DNA of 64,000 nt. Origin: Neoarius graeffei (lineage: Eukaryota; Chordata; Actinopteri; Siluriformes; Ariidae). Below the pieces are notes generated by a model, which had not been told where the DNA came from, ran no database searches, and saw only the letters and a program-made list of their open reading frames with translations. Each line of letters opens with the position of its first letter. Position 1 is the first letter of the stretch. The stretch is from contig NC_083582.1 in the NCBI RefSeq assembly GCF_027579695.1, forward strand, positions 32,060,464 to 32,124,463. The letters run 5' to 3'. Made by a program: the position numbers and the translations under genes. Of the stretch, positions 55,837 through 64,000 are shown in pieces.

Positions 55837-57696
55837 TTAGCAGAAAGCATCTGAGAACAGCTTGGTCTTTAATCTAGATTTGAAGCTGCCAACAGCAGGA
55901 GCATTTTTTATGTCCTCTGGCAGTTGGTTCCATAGCTGTACTGCATAGTAGCTAAAAGCTGCTTCACCACACTTTGTTTTAACAACAGGTTTTACCAGTA
56001 AATTTTTCTGCTGCGATCTGGTAGATCTGATTGGGTTAGGCCGCTGCAACATATCAGAGAGGTAACTGGGCCCTGTACCATTTAGAGATTTGTACACCAG
56101 CAGCAATGCTTTAAAGTCAATTCTGTAGCTTACTGGAAGCCAATGAAGGGACCTTAGAATTGGAGTGATGTGCTCTGTTCTTTTTGTTCGTGTGAGAACC
56201 CTCGCCGCTGCATTTTGAACCAGCTGAAGTCATTTGATGGTCTTTTTTGGCAGGCCTGTGAAAAGGCCATTGCAGTAGTCAACCCTACTAGAGATGAAGG
56301 CATGCATAAGTTTTTCCAGATCATTTTTTGACACAAGTCCTCTTAGTTTGGAAATGTTTTTTAGGTGATAAAATGCCGTTTTAGTGATTGCTTTCATGTG
56401 ACTGTCAAAATTTAGCTCGCTATCAATGAAAACACCAAGATTTTTAACCATATCTTTTGTTTTAATCCCCTTTGTGTCAAGAATAGTGGTAATCCTGAGT
56501 CTTTCATCTTTTTTCCCAAATAGAATTACTTCTGTTTTATCTGTGTTCAGCTGAAGAAAATTTTGTGACATCCAATTGTTGATTTGGTCGATACACTGGT
56601 AGAGACATTCAAGGGGGAGGGCATAATCATTAGGTGATAGAGCAAAATAAATTTGGGTGTCATCTGCATAGCAGTGATGCAAAATTGAGTTGTTCTTGAT
56701 AATTTGCCCAAGTGGGAGCATATAAAGGTTGAATAGTAATGGTCCAAGAATCGACCCCTGGGGGACACCACAGGTCAAGGACATTGATGTTGAGGTACAA
56801 TTTCCCATGGTAACAAAAAAACTTCTATCTTTTAAGTATGATTTTAACCAATTGATAACTTTACCAGTCAACCCAACCCAGTGTTCAAGTCAATATAGCA
56901 GTATGTTGTGATCAACAGTATCAAAAGCTGCACTGAGGTCCAGTAACACCAGGACCGATGTTTTGCCTGCATCAGTATTAAGACGCATGTCATTTATAAC
57001 TTTAATCAGCGCTGTTTCAGTGCTATGATTGGCACGAAATCCTAACTGAAAGTTATCAAAACAGCTGTTTGATATCAAGAAGGCAGTTAATTGATTGAAG
57101 ACAATTTTTTCAAGGATTTTCCCGATGAATGGTAGATTTGATATTGGCCTGTAGTTGTTTAATACTGAAGCATCCAGATTATTCTTTTTAAGTAGGAGCT
57201 TTACAACAGCTTTTTTCAGGGACATAGGAACAATGCCAGTCTCTAGGGATGTATTTATGATTTGAAGCACATCTGTAATTATAAGATGAAGAACAGACTT
57301 AAAAAAGTTGGTGGGCAGAATGTCCAATTCAGATGTTGAGGAACTGAGATTTTGTACAGTTTTTTCAAGAGTCTCATAATCAATTAAACAAAATTCTGAC
57401 ATTGTGTTGAAGTTATCTGTCTGTGTCACTGGTGATTGCAGTTTTTCAATTATTTGCAACTGAGATATATTATGAGCAATATTCTGCCGTATTTTATCAA
57501 TTTTACCTTTGAAGAAGGATGCAAACTCATTGCATTTATTAACTGAGGGAAGTTCAGGTGCTAATTGTGGTGGGGGATTAGTTAGCTTCTCTACTGTTGA
57601 AAATAGCACACGGGCATTGTTCATATTCCTGTTTATGATGTTGGAGAAGAAAGACTGTCTTGCTTTATGAATTTCATAATTATATTTACAAAGCAT
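55837..57696 (-). pseudogene. L2-type reverse transcriptase (ORF2 C-terminal)
   Basis: RT blocks in order: NNYRPISNLPFIGKILEKIV, QLGFRANHSTETAL, VLLDLSAAFDTVDHNILL, GVPQGSILGPLLF, CYADDTQIYF (catalytic YADD), then KNLGVFIDSELNFDSHM. The C-terminal tail is LLLVYKSLNGTGPSYLSDML and AVQLWNQLPEDIKNAPAVGS, shared by L2/Rex LINEs. All lie in one frame with only two in-frame stops (at about 56888 and 56228), so decay is modest. It makes cDNA at the nicked target (target-primed reverse transcription). Confidence 0.9.
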
Positions 57697-58775
57697 CTCT
57701 TTATGGATTTAATAATGGATGTGAAGCTTAGATTTGCGCCATTTTCTTTCAGTCTTTCTACATTCTTTCTTTAGCAGTTTAATAGCTGGGTATTGCTTCC
57801 ATGGTGCTTTCTGCTTGTCATTGACTTTTGATTTTGAATGGAGCAATATCATCCATAATTTGGGTCATATTTAAATTAAAAATTTCCAGTAAATCATCTA
57901 CAGAGTCTGACATTTTGGTTGAGATCCGAGAGAGAGCTTGCTCAAAGAGAACACACGTGTTGTCGTTTATCACTCTCCTACCCATAGTCGTTGAGCTGTT
58001 CTGAATGTGAGGAGACAGAAACATCAGAGAAAACACAAAAATGATCAGATAAGGCCAGGTCAACAACAGTAGTAGAAACAGTAAGACCCTTTGTGATGAC
58101 GAGGTCAAGGGTATGACCACGAGAGTGGGTCGGCCCCTGTACATGTTGTACTAGGTTGAAGTTGTCAATAAGTGCAAGTAGTTCTCTGGCATAAGTGTTT
58201 TCAGGATTATCTACATGCAAGTTAAAATCCCCAGATATAATAAGACAGTCAAACTCTAAGTAAATGACTGACAACAGTTCACCAAACTCTTCCAGAAAAA
58301 CTTTGGCTGAATGTCTCGGAGGCCTGTAAATAGTTAATAACAATATGTTAGGAGAGCATGTAACAAGTGCACATAAGTGTTCAAAGGATGTAAAATCACC
58401 AAGTGAGGATTGTTTACATTGAAAAGAGGCTTTGAATATATTTGCGATCCCTCCACCTTTCCCCTGTCGGGTAACATTCATAAAATTAAAATTTGGGGGA
58501 GCTGCTTCAATAAGGGTGGTAGCACTATTTGCTTGATCCGGCCAAGTTTCAGTTAGAAGCAAAAAATCAAGATTGTGTTTGCAGATAAGATCATTAATTA
58601 AAAATGACTTGTTTGAAAGTGATCTAACGTTCAGAAAAGCTAGCTTTACAGAAAGTCTAGAAGTAATATCCGCTTGGGCACTCTGATGTTGTTTTGAAAC
58701 AGGAAGGAGACTAGACTGGTTTACCCCCTGGGTTAAATATGCTCTATGTTTTCTATTTCTTATCAACACAGGCAT
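57697..58775 (-). pseudogene. L2-type APE endonuclease (ORF2 N-terminal)
   Basis: Reads LAFLNVRSLSNKSFLINDLI (N of the active site), LLLTETWPD (E), LIISGDFNLHVDNPENTYAR (D-x-N), HTLDLVITKG and LALSDHFCVF (SDH), the canonical APE-type endonuclease motifs that nick the target strand. Near 58000 a frameshift joins SFLMFLSPHIQNSSTTMGRR and the linker, and another separates it from the reverse transcriptase. Confidence 0.88.
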
Positions 58776-58828
58776 ACTGGGTCCAGCTTGTTTTCAAAAC
58801 TACACCCAATGCAGGGACCCACAGCACA

Positions 58829-60360
58829 TCATACAAGACTCTCTGTATGTTCCATTTGGTTTGAGGGTGGAAGGATTGGAGATGTCATGTATCTTTTAGA
58901 TGGTGAAAAAGATTGGTAGCCAGCTGAAAGTCCTGGGCACACTGCTTGTCGCGACAGATTTGGGCTGGAAAAAGAGAGTGTAGCCATTGGCAGCAGTCTT
59001 TGCATACTATTAGGGAAATCCATGCAGGGGGGAGACGGAGATGGTACAATAAAATCAGAAGAGTGAGACTTTGGTGAGGTCTTTGTAAGTGTCTCCATGA
59101 CTGTCTCTGTGGTGACTGTCTCTGTGATACTTGCATGGGGTCGAGATGTGGATGATGCAGCCTTGACATGATTATCTTTGGTCAGGTCCTCAATCTGGAT
59201 GGAATCGCATGATGGAATCGCATGCTCACATTCTCCGTGTGATTGTTGATGTCCTTGGCAGTCTGCCCCAGATGGTTCTTGGCAGTCTGCCCCAGATGGC
59301 TGTGTGTCCTTGGTGAAGACTTGCATAGATGATTGTTTTGGCTTTACTAGGTCAGTCTGCGACATCTTATCAACTGTTTTCCTCAATGTTGGCTGAGAGA
59401 AAATTGCATGTTGTGGAGCAAGTCTATAATGATCCGCTAAGACTTTGGTCCCAATCCGGCTGAGTTCAGTGTTATTTGGCTTGAAGAATTCTCTGCGATT
59501 CCAGAAAAGGTTAAAATTGTCTATGAAGTTCATACCAGATGAAAAACAAGTTTTTCCAAGCCAGGTGTTAAGACTGAAGAGTCGAGTAAATGCAAAGCTT
59601 CCCCTTGCAGGGAGTGGGCCACTGATAAAAGATTGTATTCCAGTCTTATAGAGATCAGAAAAAAGTTTTCTGAAATCATCTTGGACAAACAGCTGTTCTC
59701 TGAAAACATCATTTGCTCCCACATGCACAACAATACGTTTGATAGTTTTATGCTCGGACATGAGTTTCAAAATGCCGTCTTTGGTGTCAGAGATGGATGC
59801 ATTTGGAAGGCAGCAAATAATCATCCCATGTCCTTTTAAATGTCTTACAGTGAAATCACCAAGAACAAGGGTTGTGGGATCAGGTGGTGTTATGAGCTGC
59901 TTTTTGCCTCTTCCCACAGCTCTTCAGTTGTGGTGCAATCTCATTCTACGATGTGTTTGTCCGCCTGAAAATTCCACTTCCACATCCCTGAGGCATTCAA
60001 ATTTGTTCTGAAGCCTTATGGGCTGTGGATTTTCCATAGGATTGTAAATCCTATTGTAATTTGTAGACCTAGCTCTATTTCTAATAGCATGGCTGTGGAG
60101 CATCACAGCCATCAGAACGAGCTGGTGTTGAGGTAATTACTCTTCTGTTTTTATTTTTGGGCCTGCCACCCATCATGTGCCAGTTTTCTGTACTCACATT
60201 TTGCCTTGTTAGATCGATGAATTCATCCACTCGATCTGCAATGCCATCAGCCTGTCGAGGTGCAATCTCTGCATTCTCAGCCACTGTTTCTGTACTCCTT
60301 TCCTGAGATATCGCTCTTAATTCGTCCATCTTTGGCAGAGCATCAATCTTTTGGTGTTTT
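58829..60360 (-). pseudogene. L2-type ORF1 with esterase-like (SGNH) domain
   Basis: The N-terminal coiled-coil-like part ISQERSTETVAENAEIAPRQ (about 60310) leads, after one frameshift near 60100 and a TGA at about 59925, into TTLVLGDFTVRHLKGHG, RIVVHVGANDVF and ISGPLPARGSFAFTRLFSL. These are blocks I, III and following of SGNH esterases, known from CR1/L2 ORF1. Block I has GDF rather than the catalytic GDS, and the final D-x-x-H is not evident (NNTELSRIG). The C-terminal third is Ser/Thr/Pro-rich. Confidence 0.75.
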
Positions 60361-60720
60361 GGTGTGCATTCAGTTGTCTGGGAAGTGTGCCAAGGATGGA
60401 TGTAGGACCATTGTAGGTGGCTGATAAATGATGTCTTAGACCACCACCTCTGTTCAGTGATGGTCATTCCAGGTTGACAAAAATGGCTTCTTTAACTCCT
60501 CGCTCATACCAACGATCCTCTCTGGCTAAAATGCGTACTTTGCAATCCTGAAATGAGTGTCCTTTGTTGTTAAGATGAAGATAGACAGCAGAGTCCTGGC
60601 CTGAGGAACTGGCTGTCCTGTGTTGAGCCATGCGCCTGTGAAGCGATTGTTTTGTTTCCCCAATATACGAGTCCGTGCATACCTCACTGCACTGAATTGC
60701 ATACACTTCGTTGTCCTGTT
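60361..60720 (-). pseudogene. Penelope-like GIY-YIG endonuclease fragment
   Basis: Minus strand: YAIQCSEVCTDSYIGETKQS then LHRRMAQHRTASSSGQDSAV, GHSFQDCKVRILAREDRWYE and RGVKEAIFVNLE. This is the GIY-YIG-type nuclease of Penelope-like elements. A stop interrupts the usual continuation, which follows as PSLNRGGGLRHHLS. It lies just 5' of the L2 ORF1 and head-to-head with a Penelope RT fragment. Confidence 0.78.
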
Positions 60721-61020
60721 TGTGTCTGGCTATTCTGTCCTTAGGGTGGACCAGTTTCTGCTTCAGGGTGTTACTGGGTCTGAAATGTACTGGAATATTG
60801 TGTCTTGGGAAGATTTTGCTGCTAAAGTTGCAGACCTCAAACTAGACTCAGATGAAACCATGGTTTCCTACGATGTCACTTCTCTCTTCACCTGCAGTCC
60901 CACCACAGAAGCAGTCGAATCTGTTAGAAAACGACTCCTTCAAGACAGCACCTACTGGATAGAATGAACCTCACCATGGACCAGATTTGCACCCTGCTTG
61001 ACCTCTGCCTGACTACCATA
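60721..61020 (+). pseudogene. Penelope-like reverse transcriptase fragment
   Basis: Plus strand: VSWEDFAAKVADLKLDSDET, MVSYDVTSLFTCSPTTEAVE, RKRLLQDSTYW, then (shifted) RMNLTMDQICTLLDLCLTT. MVSYDVTSLFT is the D-containing RT block of Penelope-like elements. It runs opposite to the adjacent GIY-YIG piece, so the two were joined by inversion or came from separate insertions. Confidence 0.7.
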
Positions 61021-61545
61021 TCTTCTTCCTGGACTTCTATAAAGCCTTTGATACTATAGAACATAAATTTTATATTTCAAACAAACAATTTGGTGGATTT
61101 TTTTTTGTAAAGCTGTTAAAACTATGTCTTCCAAAGGCAACAGCTCCATCAGACTTCCCCGAGATTTGAATTACAGCGGGGCATCCGGCAGGGCTGCCCA
61201 GCATCTTCTTATCTATTCATTCTATGCACACAACTACTTTCCACCCATATTAAAAATAGCCCATTAAAAGGTATCTTCATCGCAGATAGAGAAATTATAG
61301 TTAGCCAGCTGGCAGACGATACTACATTATTCTTAAAAGATGCTACCCAAGTTCCCATTGCTATCCAAACAATAGATCTATTCTCTGCAGCTTCTGGACT
61401 CTGCTTAAACCTGAAGAAATGTGAGCTATTTCCTCTTAAAGACTGTGATGCTCCTCACATCTCCAACATACCAATCAAAGACAAGCTCAATTATCTCGGG
61501 ATTACCATTGTGAGAAATCAGGTAGATAGATGCTTTGAAAACTTT
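61021..61545 (+). pseudogene. L1-type LINE reverse transcriptase fragment
   Basis: FLDFYKAFDTIEHKF, then RGIRQGCPASSYLFILCTQL, LKGIFIADREIIVSQLADDT (ADD catalytic pair), TLFLKDATQVPIAIQTIDLF and LCLNLKKCELFPLKDC. These are L1-clade RT blocks in at least two frames. The L1 body continues after an L2 fragment (61546-61675) and on both sides of a Tc1. Confidence 0.78.
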
Positions 61546-61675
61546 AATGTAATTATTGATAAGACAAGATAATTGATCATTTTTTGACATAAGTTCTCTT
61601 AGTTTGGAAATGTTTTTTAGGTGATAAATTGCCGATTTAGTGATTGCTTTCATGTGACTGTCAAAGTCACATGCA
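61546..61675 (-). repeat. Short L2 RT fragment
   Basis: ATTTTTTGACATAAGTTCTC through TGATTGCTTTCATGTGACTG duplicates 56320-56410 of the L2 RT with few changes. It is a second, truncated insertion inside the L1 body. Confidence 0.7.
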
Positions 61676-62247
61676 AATATGGACGGCAAATTTGACATCA
61701 ACTTACTTGAAAGGATGAATACTACTGACAAAGGCAGAGGATTATCCCATCTTACTGTACATACACAGCTACCCCCTTGTCTGTTGACAAGCAGCTCTGT
61801 AATGTCACTGATAAGTTACTGTTCAATTGTATTTGGGAAAACAAGATACAACCCCGATTCCAAAAAAGTTGGGACAAAGTACAAATTGTCAATAAAAACA
61901 GAATGCAATAATTTACAAATCTCAAAAACTGATATTGTATTCACAATAGAACATAGACAACATATCAAATGTCGAAAGTGAGACATTTTGAAATTTCATG
62001 ACAGCAACACATCTCAAAAAAGTTGGGACAGGGGCAATAAGAGGCTGGAAAAGTTAAAGGTACAAAAAAGGAACAGCTGGAGGACCAAATTGCAACTTGT
62101 TAGGTCAATTGGCAATAGGTCATTAACATGACTGGGTATAAAAAAAGCATCTTGGAGTGGCAGCGGCTCTCAGAAGTAAAGATGGGAAGAGGATCACCAA
62201 TCCCCCTAATTCTGCGCCGACAAATAGTGGAGCAATATCAGAAATGA

Positions 62248-63185
62248 GTTCGACAGTGTAAAATTGCAAAGAGTTTGAACACATCATCATCTACAGTGCA
62301 TAATATCATCAAAAGATTCAGAGAATCTGGAAGAATCTCTGTGCGTAAGGGTCAAGACCGGAAAACCATACTGGGTGCCCGTGATCTTCAGGCCCTTAGA
62401 CGGCACTGCATCACATACAGGCACGCTTCTGTATTGGAAATCACAAAATGGGCTCAGGAATATTTCCAGAGAACATTATCTATGAACACAATTCACCATG
62501 CCATCCACCGTTGCCAGCTAAACCTCTATAGTTCAAAGAAGAAGCCGTATCTAAACATGATCCAGAAGCGCAGACGTCTTCTCTGGGCCAAGGCTCATTT
62601 AAAATGGACTGTGGCAAAGTGGAAAACTGTTCTGTGGTCAGACGAATCAAAATTTGAAGTTCTTTATGGAAATCGGGGACGCCGTGTCATTCGGACTAAA
62701 GAGGAGAAGGACGACCCAAGTTGTTATCAGCACTCAGTTCAGAAGTCTGCATCTCTGATGGTATGGGGTTGCATTAGTGCGTGTGGCATGGGCAGCTTAC
62801 ACATCTGGAATGACACCATCAATGCTGAAAGGTATATCCAGGTTCTAGAGCAACATACGTATGTTCCCATCCAGACGACGTCTCTTTCAGGGAAGACCTT
62901 GCATTTTCCAACATGACAATGCCAAACCACATGCTGCATAGAAGAAGGGTCCGGGTACTGAACTGGCCAGCCTGCAGTCCAGCTCTTTCACCCATAGAAA
63001 ACATTTGGCGCATCATAAAACGGAAGATACGACAAAAAAGACCTAAGACAGTTGAGCAACTAGAATCCTACATTAGACAAGAATGGGTTAACATTCCTAT
63101 CCCTAAACTTGAGCAGCTTGTCTCCTCAGTCCCCAGACGTTTACAGACTGTTGTAAAGAGAAAAGGGGATGTCTCACAGTGGTAA
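62248..63185 (+). pseudogene. Tc1-like transposase, one frameshift
   Basis: NTSSSTVHNIIKRFRESGRI (HTH), VRKGQDRKTILGARDLQALR, LWSDESKFEVLYGNRGRRVI (first catalytic D), LMVWGCISACGMGSLHIWND. Near 62905 a frameshift moves into TMPNHMLHRRRVRVLNWPAC, then SPALSPIENIWRIIKRKIRQ with the third catalytic residue E; the aspartate of SPDLSPIE is altered to A. The second catalytic aspartate of the FQHDNAKPH-type block falls at the shift. Start codon unclear. Inactive but recent-looking. Confidence 0.85.
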
Positions 63186-63255
63186 ACATGGCCTTGTCCC
63201 AACTTTTTTGAAATGTGGTGTTGTCATGAAATTTAAACTCACCTAATTTTCCTTA

Positions 63256-63412
63256 AAGATTTTTTTGGGGCTTTTTTTCACTGGATAGGACAGTGTAGAG
63301 ACAGGAAATGAGCTGGGGGGAGAGATAGGGAAATGACCTCAGGTCAGAATCAAACCTGGGTCCCCGGATTTATGGTACGGCGCCTTAGTTGACTGAGCCA
63401 TGGTGCCCCCCT
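63256..63412 (-). repeat. tRNA-like SINE nested in Tc1
   Basis: Reverse-complemented it starts GGGGGCACCATGGCTCAGTC, a tRNA-like head, with GGTTTGATTCTGACC as B-box. Flanking CTAATTTTCCTTAAA and CTAATTTTTCTCCTTAAA form an imperfect target duplication. Confidence 0.6.
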
Positions 63413-64000
63413 AATTTTTCTCCTTAAATGATACATTTTCTCAGTTTAAACATTTGATATGTCATCTATGTTCTATTCTGAATAAAATATGGAATTCTGA
63501 AACTTCCACATCATTACATTCCGTTTTTATTTACAATTTGTACTTTGTCCCAACTTTTTTGGAATCGGGGTTGTACATTATGTGAAAAAGTCTGTTGTTA
63601 TGAACACATGATTCTGGTGGTCTAAACTTTCTTGATTTTACTATGTTTGATAATACCTTTAAAATTAATTGGATAAAACAGTTTCTACATAATCCCACAT
63701 CCACATGGAACTTTATACCCAGGTACATTTTCTCTCTGATTGGAGACCTTGAATATGTACGCTTATGTGATTATAAAATAGAGAAACTTCCCCTAATCCT
63801 GTCCAATTTCCATAAACCAAATGTTCTTGGCATGGTCATTAATTTATAAACACAACTTCTCCCCACATAGATGTTTCAGCTGGAATAATCAGCACATTAA
63901 ATATAAAAATAAGTCCTTATTTTTCCAGTCCTGGTTCAATAATGACATTCTAGTAACCCAGCTACTCAATGATAATGGAAATCTGTTAAATTATACTGAA

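Larger units (their letters stand above)
55545..60360 (-). mobile_element. L2-type LINE, nearly full length, decayed
   Basis: On the minus strand: ORF1 with esterase-like domain (60360-58829), ORF2 with endonuclease (58775-57978) and reverse transcriptase (57696-55837), then a 3' UTR ending near TTTATTTATATAGCACATTT at about 55553. About 4.8 kb. The order and the ORF1 esterase fit CR1/L2-group LINEs. Several frameshifts and stops make it inactive. Confidence 0.8.
61849..63573 (+). mobile_element. Tc1-like transposon inserted in L1, itself carrying a SINE
   Basis: Ends CAACCCCGATTCCAAAAAAG in both orientations, TA at 61847-61848 and 63574-63575. The same family is degraded at 33528 (and a relative at 14996). 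A SINE is nested at about 63256-63412. Confidence 0.92.
61676..64000 (+). pseudogene. L1-type LINE C-terminal region, split by Tc1
   Basis: Before the Tc1: LCNVTDKLLFNCIWENK (frame ending 61848). After it: HYVKKSVV (63576), then DNTFKINWIKQFLHNPTSTW, NFIPRYIFSLIGDLEYVRLC, and toward the window edge RCFSWNNQHIKYKNKSLFFQ. This is the post-RT region of fish L1 ORF2. The element continues past 64000. Confidence 0.7.

Overview
This is vertebrate nuclear DNA, almost certainly from a ray-finned (teleost) fish. The genes are split by GT-AG introns, microsatellites are abundant, and most of the window is teleost-type interspersed repeats: Tc1/mariner, hAT, PIF/Harbinger and Kolobok DNA transposons, L2- and L1-type LINEs, a Penelope-like fragment and tRNA-headed SINEs. 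An ostariophysan, perhaps a catfish, is my guess from repeat style; the species cannot be fixed from the sequence alone.

Only two host genes can be supported, both on the + strand. (1) kif22 (kinesin-like DNA-binding protein, Kid) enters from the left edge already inside the motor domain. It runs through eight exons from 1370 to a stop at 24222, with AATAAA at 24361. (2) prrt2 (proline-rich transmembrane protein 2) occupies four coding exons between 32488 and 38742. The spliced CDS is 633 nt (210 residues) and is in frame across every junction. KIF22 and PRRT2 are also close neighbours in human 16p11.2, so the pair looks like conserved synteny.

Layout: 1-12451, kif22 motor end, then a 10.5 kb intron made almost wholly of nested transposons. 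This includes a three-layer nest at 3945-6717 and a Tc1 split by a Harbinger MITE at 9868-12253. 12452-24366, remaining kif22 exons, with introns holding a Tc1 relic, a Kolobok element with a THAP exon, a Tc1 MITE and a Harbinger MITE. 24367-32415, intergenic: a CTAACATG-type tandem array, a zinc-finger-like coding relic, a ~200 bp tandem repeat, L2-tail repeats and SINEs. 32416-38742, prrt2 with a Tc1 relic and foldback repeats in its introns. 38743-55545, downstream: several Tc1 elements (one with an uninterrupted transposase at 52122-53141), an ISL2EU-like element with a SWIM-type zinc finger, and MITEs. 55545-64000, a nearly complete L2-type LINE on the minus strand, Penelope fragments, and an L1-type LINE on the plus strand interrupted by a Tc1 that itself carries a SINE.

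The strongest unusual signals are as follows. Several exactly datable nested insertions have recoverable target-site duplications. THAP zinc-finger first exons recur in three unrelated-looking transposons. One Tc1 copy looks intact. Two compensating one-base indels lie inside the kif22 motor exon, at homopolymers, and look like assembly errors or a real disruption. I found no CRISPR array, rRNA, tRNA gene or prokaryotic system.
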